Shown in pieces: positions 1 to 8,931 of a stretch of DNA of 64,000 bases. Source of the DNA: Microvirga massiliensis. Lineage in GTDB: Bacteria; Pseudomonadota; Alphaproteobacteria; Rhizobiales; Beijerinckiaceae. A model generated the notes under the pieces. The model worked only from the letters and a program-made list of their open reading frames with translations. It was not told the DNA's origin and did not search any database. Numbering within the stretch: the first letter of the stretch is position 1; each line of letters begins with the position of its first letter. The position numbers and the translations under genes are program-made. Location: NCBI RefSeq assembly GCF_001006805.1, contig NZ_LN811357.1, positions 287,539 to 351,538 on the forward strand, written 5' to 3'.

Positions 1-413
1 CCCCGTTCGGACAGATCCTCCAGGCGATCCGGGAGAACGAGCAGCGCGCCACGTCGCTCGGCTACGACGTCGACCGGTTCAAGCTCGTCGCCTTCGTGCT
101 GTCTGCCGCCCTTTCGGGCCTCGCCGGCGCCCTGAAGACGATCGTACTCGGCTTCGCAACCCTCACCGACGTCCATTGGGCTACGTCCGGCAGCGTCATC
201 CTGATGACCCTGATCGGGGGCATCGGCACTCTGACGGGTCCTGTCCTCGGGGCTTTCGTGATCACCGGCCTCGAGAACGTCCTCGCCGACCGCGTCGGGT
301 CCTGGGTCACCGTGGTGCTCGGTGTGATCTTCGTCCTGAGCGTGCTGTTGTTCCGCCAGGGGATCGTCGGCACGCTGAGCCACCTGTGGCCACGCTCGAA
401 GGCGAGAGCGTGA
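1..413 (+). CDS. livM: Branched-chain amino acid type ABC transporter permease LivM, C-terminal part
   Basis: C-terminal 136 residues of an inner-membrane permease of the Liv (HAAT) ABC family; the gene enters from outside the window and its first complete codon is at base 3. The segment ILQAIRENEQRATSLGYD is the cytoplasmic coupling region seen in LivM proteins, followed by hydrophobic stretches at about residues 33-60, 68-90 and 98-120 and a short basic tail. LivM normally pairs with LivH in the membrane and with the ATPases LivG and LivF, taking cargo from a periplasmic binding protein; amino acids, amides, urea or aromatic acids are all known cargoes, so the substrate cannot be told here. 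No Liv partner follows, so this is probably the last gene of its operon. Confidence 0.93.
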   Translation, partial: PFGQILQAIRENEQRATSLGYDVDRFKLVAFVLSAALSGLAGALKTIVLGFATLTDVHWATSGSVILMTLIGGIGTLTGPVLGAFVITGLENVLADRVGSWVTVVLGVIFVLSVLLFRQGIVGTLSHLWPRSKARA

Positions 414-881
414 CTCGGCGCACCGGTGCAGGCGCGGCGAACGGAAACGTGAACCAGCGTCCCTGAAAACTGCCTTTTGCGGAGGGAACGACCCTCCGCC
501 CCCGAGGAGAATTACACTTCTTCGATTTGCTGTTGGCTCCGACGGTCGGGTCTGCCCGAACCGCTCGCACGCAAACACATTCCAACTCGAGCCTGACTTA
601 TCCGGGGACCTACGGCCTGCTGGAACGAAGCGCACGAGCGGCACCGGGTCCGGACAGTGTCCTCGCGCAAGCTTCCTATAGCCCTGACGTAAAAAAGCCT
701 TCGATCCGCCCCACATTACGTTACGTAGGGGGATCGTCGATCCCCTATCGAGAGCACGGCTCGCGAAAGTGCTTGCCGGTTTCGCGAGTCGGTCGGGCTC
801 CAGTTGCTAGCGTGAGTGCCATCTCCCGCCCAACCGGCATCCACTTGGGGGGAGAGGACCTCTCGAGCGGAGAGACGCCAA
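414..881. other. Intergenic region with three inverted repeats
   Basis: No gene is supported in these 468 bases. They hold an 8-bp stem at 479-486/492-499 (GCGGAGGG, loop AACGA), which lacks a T-tract and is at best a weak terminator for livM; a 7-bp stem at 729-735/739-745 (GGGGATC, loop GTC); and a 9-bp inverted repeat at 760-768/780-788 (CTCGCGAAA with an 11-base spacer). The last two lie 94-153 bases upstream of the next start codon and may be operator-like sites for that gene. Confidence 0.5.
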
Positions 882-1343
882 ATGGAACATCGGGCGAAAG
901 ACGCGCTCCTCACAATCGCCGACGTGACGGCTCAGGAAAGAGGCTTTTTAACCCGCCGTGAGCGCCTCCTGCGCTGGGCCGAGTGCCTGGAGCAGGATCC
1001 CTCGCGCCGGCTCCGGTCTCTCGGTGAGATCGAATTCGTGCCCGCTGCCGAACGCCGGGACATCCGCGCCGACGAATCCCCGCTGACCGTCGCCTTCGCG
1101 GATCCCATCCTGCGGGCGGACGGCCTCGCGAGCGACCGCCTCGGCGATGCGATGGACTATTTCGAAATTTCGGAATGGCGTGCCCACCGGCTCCTGTGCT
1201 CCTGCATGAACGGGTGGCACATCCAGGCCGGATCGTTTGCGAAGAAGCTCCGCCGCATGAGCGATCCCCGGGCGGATCTCCGCACGGGCGCTGTGGTTGC
1301 CGGAGCCGTGGGACTGCCGCTGCTCCTGATGCTTCTGATCTGA
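882..1343 (+). CDS. Hypothetical protein with C-terminal membrane anchor
   Basis: I do not recognise this 153-residue protein. The start at MEHRAKDALL is preferred over an upstream in-frame start at 816 because the GGAGAG run sits just ahead of it. The first 130 residues are charged and soluble-looking, with an RRERLLRWAECLEQDP helix and two closely spaced cysteines (LLCSCMNGWH). The last 20 residues (GAVVAGAVGLPLLLMLLI) form one hydrophobic segment ending at the C-terminus, so it is probably a tail-anchored inner-membrane protein facing the cytoplasm. It stands alone between livM and the convergent pbpC and is followed by a strong hairpin. No function is proposed. Confidence 0.7.
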   Translation: MEHRAKDALLTIADVTAQERGFLTRRERLLRWAECLEQDPSRRLRSLGEIEFVPAAERRDIRADESPLTVAFADPILRADGLASDRLGDAMDYFEISEWRAHRLLCSCMNGWHIQAGSFAKKLRRMSDPRADLRTGAVVAGAVGLPLLLMLLI

Positions 1344-1355
1344 TTGCAGAGGATC

Positions 1356-1382
1356 GAACCGGCCGCGACGAGCGGCCGGTTC
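1356..1382. terminator. Perfect 11-bp stem-loop between convergent genes
   Basis: GAACCGGCCGC, loop GACGA, then GCGGCCGGTTC. The stem is perfect and lies 13 bases after the stop of the gene at 882-1343 and about 75 bases from the end of the convergent pbpC. There is no long T-tract, so it is probably a bidirectional terminator or 3'-end stabilising hairpin. Confidence 0.65.
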
Positions 1383-1455
1383 AATGATCATTTCCGACGA
1401 GCATGCGGTCGGCACCTGATGCTCACCGCGCAACTGTGGCCGCTCTTAGCCAATC

Positions 1456-3564
1456 TCACTCGATCCGCACCGTCACACTGACGGATGCGCCCTTTGCATC
1501 AATGACGGAGAGTTGCACGAAGCCGGCGCCGTCGGGACGCCATGACGCGTTCCGGCGCAGCAAGCCGGTCTCCACCGGCGCGCCGTTGACGAGCCAGGTG
1601 AGCGGAGGCGAACCACCCGTCGCCTTCATGACGAGCCGGCTCCCGCCCTCCACCCCGCCAGTCATACCGAGTTCGACGCGCGATCCGTCGATCGGATAGC
1701 TGATGTGCAGGGGCGCCTGCGCGAGGGACAGCAATGTCTTCGGCACGTCGTTGCGCACATGGCGAAGCGGCGGTGGCAAGTTTGCGGTGGTTGCAACGAG
1801 CGCATGGGTCGGACGAGCGATCGGCTGCGGTTCAATCCCGAGCCGCGCAAAAGCATCGAACAGGATCGGCGCGGCAACGACCCGGCCCACGAGCCCGGGA
1901 ACCGCACTGCCATCCGGCCGACCGACCCAGACGCCGATCGTGAAGTCGCGGTCGAACCCGACGGCCCAGGCGTCGCGGTATCCGTAGGACGTGCCTGTCT
2001 TGTAGGCGATACGGTTTGCGAGCGCCCGATCCGGCGGCGGCGCCCCTCGGAGGATGTCGGCGACATACCAGGCCGCGACCGGATCCGCGATCGCACCGCT
2101 TTCGGTCACAGGATCGGAGTCTTGCCTGCGGCGCAGCACCGGCACCGAGCCACCTCGCGCCAGACCCGCATAGAGCCTCGTGAGATCGGTCAGCGTCACG
2201 CCGAGGCCTCCGAGACCCACCGCCAGCCCCGGCGGTGCATCCCGCGGCAGCACCGCCTGCGCACCAGCGCTGTCGAGGCGAGCGAGCAGTCGCGCAACAC
2301 CGACCTGCTGCAGAAGTTCGACGGCGGGCACGTTCAGCGAGAGCTGGAGCGCGCGCCGCGCCGTCACGATGCCGAGATGATGGAGGTCGAAATTCTCCGG
2401 CTGCCAGATTCCGAAGCGGGTCGGGCGATCGTCGAGCAGTGTCTCGGGATGGGCGATGCCCTGCTCGAAGGCGAGAGCATAGATGAAGGGCTTCAGCGCC
2501 GATCCGGGCGAGCGGATCGCGGTGGTCATGTCGATGGCCCCCGCACGCTCGCTGTCGAGATAGCCGGCGCTCCCCACAAGGGCCCGGATCTCGCCGGTCG
2601 CGTTATGGACGACGATGATCGCCACCGACAGCCGTGGGCCGAGTTGTGCCGCTCGCTCACGCGCCAATCCCTCGAGCGATTCCTGCAGGCGGCCGTCGAT
2701 CGCAAGGCGGTGCACGGCATCAGCGGGACGCTCGGTTATGGCTGCCTCGGCCAAGTGGGCAGCATGCATGGGGAAGGCCTGCCGCCCTGCCGGCAGCGCC
2801 TCCGCACTGGCTCGGCGAACCTCGTCCTCGGCCACGAGGCCGGCGGCAGCCACGCGCTCGAGGACTCGATCACGAGCCAGCCGCGCCGCCGCGGGAAAGC
2901 GATCCGGGCGCCGTGCTTCCGGTGCCTGCGGCAGCGCGACGAGGAGCGCTGCTTCGGTGGCCGACAGGCGCTTCGGCTCCCGTCCGAAATAGGACAGGCT
3001 CGCGGCACGGACGCCTTCGAGATTGCCGCCGTAAGGCGCGAGCGCGAGATAGAGTTCGAGGATCTGCGACTTCGACAACCGCTGCTCGAGTTGAACGGAG
3101 CGGATCATCTGGCGCAGCTTCGCCGCGAGCGAGCGTTCGGCGCGCGGCTCGAGAAGGCGCGCCACCTGCATCGTGAGCGTCGAAGCTCCGGACACCACGC
3201 GTCCATGCCAGGCGAATTGGAATGCAGCACGAAGGAGCGCGCGCGGGTCGATGCCGTGATGGGACTCGAAGCGGGAATCTTCGTACGCCTTCAGCATCGC
3301 GAGAAAGCGAGGATCGACATCGCCGATACTTACCGGGAGACGCCAGCGCCCGTCACGCGTCGCGAAGGGACGCAGCAGGTTTCCATCGCGGTCGAGGACG
3401 ACCGTCGAGCGCTCCTCTGCGACAGCAAGATCGAGCGGCGGCAGCGCGCGTGCGAGCAAAATCGCGCCCACGGCTCCTGCGAGAACCACCGCAGTAATGC
3501 TACCGCCCACTGCGAGAAGGCTCTTACGCAGCCTCGTCCTGCGCCCTGACGACTCCGGTTTCAT
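1456..3564 (-). CDS. pbpC: Penicillin-binding protein 1C (bifunctional transglycosylase/transpeptidase-type)
   Basis: A 702-residue class A penicillin-binding protein of the PBP1C family, which polymerises lipid II in the periplasm and carries a transpeptidase-like domain. Visible parts in order: a basic N-terminus and one membrane anchor (about residues 15-39); glycosyltransferase domain with catalytic Glu95 in KAYEDSRFESHHGID and the motif SGASTLTMQVARLL; penicillin-binding domain with the SxxK motif (SPGSALKPFIY), SxN (SLNVPAV) and KTG (YKTGTSYGYRDAW); and a C-terminal BiPBP_C beta domain. The ATG at 3564 lies 2 bases after the stop of the upstream alpha-2-macroglobulin gene, so the two are translationally coupled. 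PBP1C next to bacterial alpha-2-macroglobulin is a widely conserved pairing. The open frame runs further upstream but into the neighbour, so this start is chosen. Confidence 0.95.
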   Translation of the reverse strand: MKPESSGRRTRLRKSLLAVGGSITAVVLAGAVGAILLARALPPLDLAVAEERSTVVLDRDGNLLRPFATRDGRWRLPVSIGDVDPRFLAMLKAYEDSRFESHHGIDPRALLRAAFQFAWHGRVVSGASTLTMQVARLLEPRAERSLAAKLRQMIRSVQLEQRLSKSQILELYLALAPYGGNLEGVRAASLSYFGREPKRLSATEAALLVALPQAPEARRPDRFPAAARLARDRVLERVAAAGLVAEDEVRRASAEALPAGRQAFPMHAAHLAEAAITERPADAVHRLAIDGRLQESLEGLARERAAQLGPRLSVAIIVVHNATGEIRALVGSAGYLDSERAGAIDMTTAIRSPGSALKPFIYALAFEQGIAHPETLLDDRPTRFGIWQPENFDLHHLGIVTARRALQLSLNVPAVELLQQVGVARLLARLDSAGAQAVLPRDAPPGLAVGLGGLGVTLTDLTRLYAGLARGGSVPVLRRRQDSDPVTESGAIADPVAAWYVADILRGAPPPDRALANRIAYKTGTSYGYRDAWAVGFDRDFTIGVWVGRPDGSAVPGLVGRVVAAPILFDAFARLGIEPQPIARPTHALVATTANLPPPLRHVRNDVPKTLLSLAQAPLHISYPIDGSRVELGMTGGVEGGSRLVMKATGGSPPLTWLVNGAPVETGLLRRNASWRPDGAGFVQLSVIDAKGASVSVTVRIE

Positions 3565-3566
3565 GG

Positions 3567-6500
3567 TCAGGGTCGTGCGGTGACGATCTCGACCGTTCCG
3601 GTGGCGGTGCGTCCGAAGTTTTCCGGGCGGTACATGTCCTCGATCTGCGCCGGCGGGTGCACGTAGCGGCCGGGCGCAACTGCACGGACGATGTAGGCCA
3701 CCATGAACGATGCCGGGCCGTTCGCAGGCCGGTCGAACGCCGCCACAAATCGGTCGTCCCGATATTCGGCATGCGCGGGTTCGATCTCCGTCTTCAGCCA
3801 ATCGAGCGCCGCAACGGAGCCGCTGCTGACCAGATTCGGATTGTCGATCTCGAAGCCGGCCGGCAAGCGGTCGACGAGGAGAAGGCGCGCGGCGGTGCTC
3901 GTCGCGTCATTGATCTTGAGGACCGTGACGAGGCGATCGTTCTGGCGCACCTGGGCGGGATTCACCGCCGTTCCGTCGAGGCGGAAATAGGACCGCTCCA
4001 CATTGTAGCCCCGCGACAGGGGCGGCTCGGGTGCCAGCGGATTTCCGGCCACACTGACGACGAGTTGCACCGGTACCGCGCCCGCATTGGCGATGGTGAG
4101 CGGCTGCCGCGCCAACATCTCGTCGGAGAGGCGGCGCTGGAATGCGCCTTTGTGCTCGGCGCCGTCGACGCGGAACATCATTGCCTTTGCGTCCGGCAGA
4201 GCCGCGTCGGCCGCAAGCACCATCCAGGCATTCTCCTGCGTGCTCGTAGCACGTCCAGTGGCCCGTTCGTCCTCCAGGATTTGCGCAACCGGCTGCACGA
4301 GATCCGAGGCTCTGCCTGCTTCGCTCGCGAGCGCGAGGAGCCCTGCGCCGTCGCGCAGGCGCGATCCGTAATCGGCACGGTACGTGTTCCGATCCCGGAT
4401 CTCTCGCAGCCGAGCCAGAGCGGCGGAGAACACCGTCTGTGCGCGACCGCGATCGCCGAGCAGTGCGAGTGCCGCGCCGATCTGCGCGCGCGCGAGGGGC
4501 GACTCGAAGGCAGCGAGCTTCGTGTCTGCGAGATAGCGGAGATCTCCCATCACGGGCCGCCCATTGCGGGCCAGCACGTAAGCCGCATAGGCGAGTTCCG
4601 CTGCGCTTTCCTCGACATTCGTCGTGTTGGCGACGAAGTTGCGCAGCCGGTCGAGCGCCTGGCCGAATGCCGATTGCGGCAACGTGAAGCCGCGCTCGCG
4701 GGCACGGGTCAGGAAATCCGTCACATAGGCATCGAGCCAGAGATCGTCGCCACCAACAGTCCACAGTCCGAACGAGCCTGCCGAATCCTGACGCGCAAGA
4801 AGGCGCTCGATCGCATCGCGCACACGCTCGTCGACGTCGAGATCGGGGCGCAAGGCTTCCGCTGCAGCGAGGCGGTTGACGTAGAGCAACGGCATTGCCC
4901 GGCTGACGATCTGCTCCGAGCATCCATAGGGAAACCGGTCGAGCGCTGCCAGGAGACCTGGAACGTCGAGCGCAGCCAGCGTCGTGAGGGACACGGTTGT
5001 CTCGGCCGTGCCCGGCACGAGATCGGCGACGAGATCGTGGGAGAGCGTCACACTCGCGCCGGGATCGAGCGTTCGCACGGTACGCCGCACGAGTCCGCCG
5101 CTCCCCGGCTGCACGCGCAACGCGTAGCTCTGGGTCACGGCAGTTCCCTCGCCCGACACGGTGACATCGATCGTCGCGGTTCCCGGACCTGCTGCCGTCA
5201 CGGGCAGGGTCAACGTCGCCCGACTCTGCGGATCGAGGCGCAACGTAGTGCGCAGCGCATCGACCGGCACGATGACCGGTCCCTTGATGTCGACATCGAC
5301 CTGGTACTCGCCACCCCTCCCCTCGACATTGTCGACCTGAATGAAGAACCGAGACTGATCGCCGATCGACAGGAAACGCGGAAGCGTGCCTGTGACCACC
5401 ACGGGATCGCGGATCACCGTCTCGGCCACCGCGTGGCCGACGCGGTCCTTCGTCCAGGCCACGGCCATGATCCGCGCAGTCCCGTTGAAGGACGGGAGTT
5501 CGAAATCGGCCCTGGCGGAGCCATCCGCCGCGACGCGCACGATTCCCGAGAAGCGTGCGAGCGGCTCCTGTGTCGGCGGGATACCTTCGAGCGCAGCGGG
5601 TTCCGCGTCGCCTCCGGAGCGGATTGCGCCGCGCGTGCCCTGCATGCCGTCGATCAGGTAGCCATAGAGATCGCGGATTTCCGTCCCGAGCTGACGCTGC
5701 CCCAGGAAATAGTTCTCCGGGTTCGGAGACTCGTAGGCGGTCAGGTTCAGGATGCCGACATCGACCGCAGCAACCGTGACGCGCGCCTCCTCGCCGGGCG
5801 ACAGGCCGTCGACGCGCACCGGGATCGTCAGCGTTCCGCGTGGCCTGACCTGCGCCGGCGCATCCATGGTGACCGCGAGAGTTCGCGCCGATCGATCGAC
5901 CTCGAACCATGCGAGCCCGAGCGCCCGCCCTGGCATTCGCCGGGCAGCCTGATCGAGCGGGCGGTGAGCCATGGCGACGACATAGGCGCCCGTCCCCAAT
6001 CCGGCCTCGACCGGCAGCGAGATCTCGATGCCGTCGGCCGGCACGTCGACGACCCGGATGGCCTGAACCCGGCCGCCGACGATCGCGAGGGTCGCCTTGC
6101 CGCCGAACCGCGGCGACAGACGAACCTTCATGATGTCACCCGTCCGGTAGCTCGCACGATCGAGGTTCAGGTCGAGGAGATCCGGCGTCTCGGCGGTGAC
6201 CTCTCCGGACCATCCCACCGTGAAAGAGAGGCTCGTATGCGCGCGCTCGCCGAGTTCCGGCGCGGCGATGTCGAGGCGGTACGATCCCCAGTTCACCGGC
6301 GCCGTGATGCGCGCGACCGCATCGGCGGTCAGATCGAGACGACCATCGGCTACGCGCCGCACGGACTGGATCGGTTCGTAACCCCACCGGCCTTCGCTGT
6401 TGTACCATTGATACCGCTTCTCGACCCGCGACAGCGTCCAGGCGACACCCGATTTTGCGAGGCGCCGGCCATCGGGCGCCGCCAGCACGGATTCGAAGGT

Positions 6501-8777
6501 CGCGGTGTCGCCGTCCTTCAGTTCGCCGAAGGCCTTCCTGATGCCGATGACGGGTCCACCGGGGAGGATCGGAAGCACGATCCTGCGCTCCACGGCGCGT
6601 CCGCCGGGCTCGCCGACCCGCAGGACCACGCGTGCCTGCGTCGGGCGCGGCGCCGTCACCTCCTGGATGGGCGCCCGCACGGTTGCACGGCCCTCAGCAT
6701 CCGTCGTGACCGTCTCCTCGAGTTCGACGGTCGAGGCTTCGAAATCCTCGTCATCGAGTCCGACCGTGAAGCCCTCGAGGCCCGGAACTGCGCTCACGCT
6801 CGCCTCTTCTACGGACACTTCGCCAGAAATCTCGAGGCCTGAGCCGGGTGCGCCGAAGAGATAGCGCGTCTCGACATCGATCTCTGCGGGCTCTCCCGGT
6901 CGCAAGCGTTTCGCCTTCGGCGTCAGCACCACATCGAGCCGCTCGGGGACGTAATCCTCGACGAGGAAGCTCGTCTCGCCGACGGCACTGCCCTTCGGAT
7001 CCGTGAAAGCAGTAACGCGCCAGGTGCCGCGCATGGCTCCGGGCAGAATCGGGACCGACAATATGCGACCGCCGAGTCCCTGATCCTCGACGACCATGCG
7101 GCGCGCCTCGACGCCGTCCGGACGCTTTACCACGAACGTGAGCGGGACACCTGAAACGGCAACGCCACCGGAATCGCGCAGGAGGGCGGAAACGAAGGCC
7201 GTCTCTCCGGTGCGATAGACGCCGCGCTCTGCGTAGAGGAACGCATCGACTCCCGCGGCCGGCGGACGTCCCTTAACGCCGCGGTCGGTCAGGTCGAAGG
7301 CCGAACCGGTGAGATCGAGAAAGCCGTAATCCGTTTCGAAGCTCGCAACAACGAGACCGGGCGCGAGACCGCCCTGCCCGCGCGCGAGACCGGGATCAAA
7401 CACCGCATATCCATTCGCATCCGAAGTCTTCGTGGCAAGGACCTCGTTGTTGCGCGCAACGAGGCGCAGTTCGACATTGGCCACGGGCTCGGCGCTCGCG
7501 AGCGAACGCACGAAGACGTGGACACCGTCCTTGCCCTTGAAGGCCGTCAGTCCGAGGTCCGAGACGACGAACCACTGGGTTGCCGTGGGCTCCCAGTCCG
7601 AGCCGTTATCGGGCGCACCTTTCGGCCGTGCGGTCATCACATAGACGCCCGGCTGAAGGACGCCCACCGCCTCGGTGACGGGGAATGCCGTGATGACGTC
7701 GCGGTTCAGGTCGGAGGTCGTATCGAGCGTCCCGGACCAGATTTTGAATCCACTCTCGGAAGCAATCTGCGCAGCGGAGGACCGGCTCAATTGCGCCAGA
7801 AATTCCTCCGACCGGACCGTCGGCAGCAGGCTGCGGTCCCCGATCCGGGCAATGTCGATCTCGACCTGCGAGGTGTTGACGGAGACAACGGGAATGCCTT
7901 CCTGTCCCGTTCGCGGCAACACATAGGTGCGGCCCGTGAAGCGGACCTGCGGCGAGCGATCCCGTACATAGACTTCGTAATCGGCATTCTTCAGGAGCGT
8001 TTCGTCGACCGCGGACGGCAAGCCCTGGCGCAACACGAAGGCATAACGCTGGCCGTGCTGAAGCCCATCGACACAGAGCTGATTTCCCTCGGCCGTCACC
8101 GCCGCATTCGCCGTGCCGGAGATCGCCACGAACGGCGCAAAATCGACCTTGCCGTTCGCCAGCGGATCCGAGAACTGGAAGCAGACTCGCGGCGACGCGG
8201 AATCGGAATCGATCCTGTAATCGACGATACGGAAACCATGCATTTCGCGGAGCGACTCGTACGTCTGCCGCACCGTCGGATCATCGGCGATCTGCAGGCT
8301 CGCGCGATAGGTATTGAGCGCGGGGTGCCACATCTCCCTGAGAACATAGATCTCTGCGAGGGTCGCGAGGGCGCGTGCCTCGTCGGCGCTCGTCGTCGCG
8401 CGCAGATAGGCCGTATGAGCCGCGACCGTCATCCGTTCCTGCAGGCGATAGCGCTCGCTCCAATCTGCCGGCTGAACCGCCTGGGCGGAGCGCGCATAGG
8501 CGAGCCAATTCGCGGCATTCGAGGGCTCGGTCGCGATTGCGGCAGTTGCCAGCGCAAGCGCGCGGCGGGGGTCGCGCGCGAGGACCGCCTCCGCATCCCG
8601 TCGCATCTGCGCCGCGCTGCCGCCTGCCGTGCGTCCGGCTTCGCCCTTGAGCTGCGCCTCAAGCCGCTGTCCTTCACCAGCCAGCGCCTCCGGCTGATAG
8701 GTTTTCTGGGCAGCTGCCGACGAAGCCGACAGGAGTGCAGCCGCAAGAGCGACGACATAATGGATTGTCCGGATCAT
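3567..8777 (-). CDS. Bacterial alpha-2-macroglobulin family protein (thioester type)
   Basis: A 1736-residue periplasmic alpha-2-macroglobulin, a protease trap thought to protect the envelope from attacking proteases. It has a cleavable signal peptide (to about residue 23, AASSAAAQ) without the lipobox cysteine of E. coli A2M (YfhM), so it should be soluble in the periplasm rather than lipid-anchored. A TPR-like helical region (about residues 45-175) precedes the macroglobulin beta domains. The thioester motif CSEQ is intact (Cys1286, in FPYGCSEQIVSRAM), followed by the alpha/alpha-toroid thioester domain (DLWLDAYVTDFL) and the receptor-binding-like C-terminal domain. It is immediately upstream of pbpC, two bases apart; in the accepted model A2M covers the envelope while PBP1C repairs peptidoglycan. 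The divergent gene starts 155 bases away, so the promoter lies in 8778-8931. Confidence 0.94.
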   Translation of the reverse strand: MIRTIHYVVALAAALLSASSAAAQKTYQPEALAGEGQRLEAQLKGEAGRTAGGSAAQMRRDAEAVLARDPRRALALATAAIATEPSNAANWLAYARSAQAVQPADWSERYRLQERMTVAAHTAYLRATTSADEARALATLAEIYVLREMWHPALNTYRASLQIADDPTVRQTYESLREMHGFRIVDYRIDSDSASPRVCFQFSDPLANGKVDFAPFVAISGTANAAVTAEGNQLCVDGLQHGQRYAFVLRQGLPSAVDETLLKNADYEVYVRDRSPQVRFTGRTYVLPRTGQEGIPVVSVNTSQVEIDIARIGDRSLLPTVRSEEFLAQLSRSSAAQIASESGFKIWSGTLDTTSDLNRDVITAFPVTEAVGVLQPGVYVMTARPKGAPDNGSDWEPTATQWFVVSDLGLTAFKGKDGVHVFVRSLASAEPVANVELRLVARNNEVLATKTSDANGYAVFDPGLARGQGGLAPGLVVASFETDYGFLDLTGSAFDLTDRGVKGRPPAAGVDAFLYAERGVYRTGETAFVSALLRDSGGVAVSGVPLTFVVKRPDGVEARRMVVEDQGLGGRILSVPILPGAMRGTWRVTAFTDPKGSAVGETSFLVEDYVPERLDVVLTPKAKRLRPGEPAEIDVETRYLFGAPGSGLEISGEVSVEEASVSAVPGLEGFTVGLDDEDFEASTVELEETVTTDAEGRATVRAPIQEVTAPRPTQARVVLRVGEPGGRAVERRIVLPILPGGPVIGIRKAFGELKDGDTATFESVLAAPDGRRLAKSGVAWTLSRVEKRYQWYNSEGRWGYEPIQSVRRVADGRLDLTADAVARITAPVNWGSYRLDIAAPELGERAHTSLSFTVGWSGEVTAETPDLLDLNLDRASYRTGDIMKVRLSPRFGGKATLAIVGGRVQAIRVVDVPADGIEISLPVEAGLGTGAYVVAMAHRPLDQAARRMPGRALGLAWFEVDRSARTLAVTMDAPAQVRPRGTLTIPVRVDGLSPGEEARVTVAAVDVGILNLTAYESPNPENYFLGQRQLGTEIRDLYGYLIDGMQGTRGAIRSGGDAEPAALEGIPPTQEPLARFSGIVRVAADGSARADFELPSFNGTARIMAVAWTKDRVGHAVAETVIRDPVVVTGTLPRFLSIGDQSRFFIQVDNVEGRGGEYQVDVDIKGPVIVPVDALRTTLRLDPQSRATLTLPVTAAGPGTATIDVTVSGEGTAVTQSYALRVQPGSGGLVRRTVRTLDPGASVTLSHDLVADLVPGTAETTVSLTTLAALDVPGLLAALDRFPYGCSEQIVSRAMPLLYVNRLAAAEALRPDLDVDERVRDAIERLLARQDSAGSFGLWTVGGDDLWLDAYVTDFLTRARERGFTLPQSAFGQALDRLRNFVANTTNVEESAAELAYAAYVLARNGRPVMGDLRYLADTKLAAFESPLARAQIGAALALLGDRGRAQTVFSAALARLREIRDRNTYRADYGSRLRDGAGLLALASEAGRASDLVQPVAQILEDERATGRATSTQENAWMVLAADAALPDAKAMMFRVDGAEHKGAFQRRLSDEMLARQPLTIANAGAVPVQLVVSVAGNPLAPEPPLSRGYNVERSYFRLDGTAVNPAQVRQNDRLVTVLKINDATSTAARLLLVDRLPAGFEIDNPNLVSSGSVAALDWLKTEIEPAHAEYRDDRFVAAFDRPANGPASFMVAYIVRAVAPGRYVHPPAQIEDMYRPENFGRTATGTVEIVTARP

Positions 8778-8931
8778 TTCGCACCCCGCGGCAGATCCCG
8801 GGAGCCTATTCCTGTTCGATGACGCGCGGAAGATCGCTCCGAGCCCTCACCTTCGAGTCACGATGCCGAACGAGATTGCTTGCAATCGTCGTCTGCTCTG
8901 CAACGATGCACCGCCAGAGGGTTCGTCACAC

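Noticed and set aside
1705..3549. Long plus-strand open frame opposite pbpC (614 codons)
   Set aside because: It is antisense to a gene with complete penicillin-binding protein motifs; its translation is Arg-rich with no family resemblance, as expected for the shadow of a high-GC gene.
3657..6842. 1061-codon plus-strand open frame opposite the alpha-2-macroglobulin gene
   Set aside because: Shadow frame: the opposite strand encodes intact macroglobulin domains, and this translation is low-complexity and has no ribosome site.
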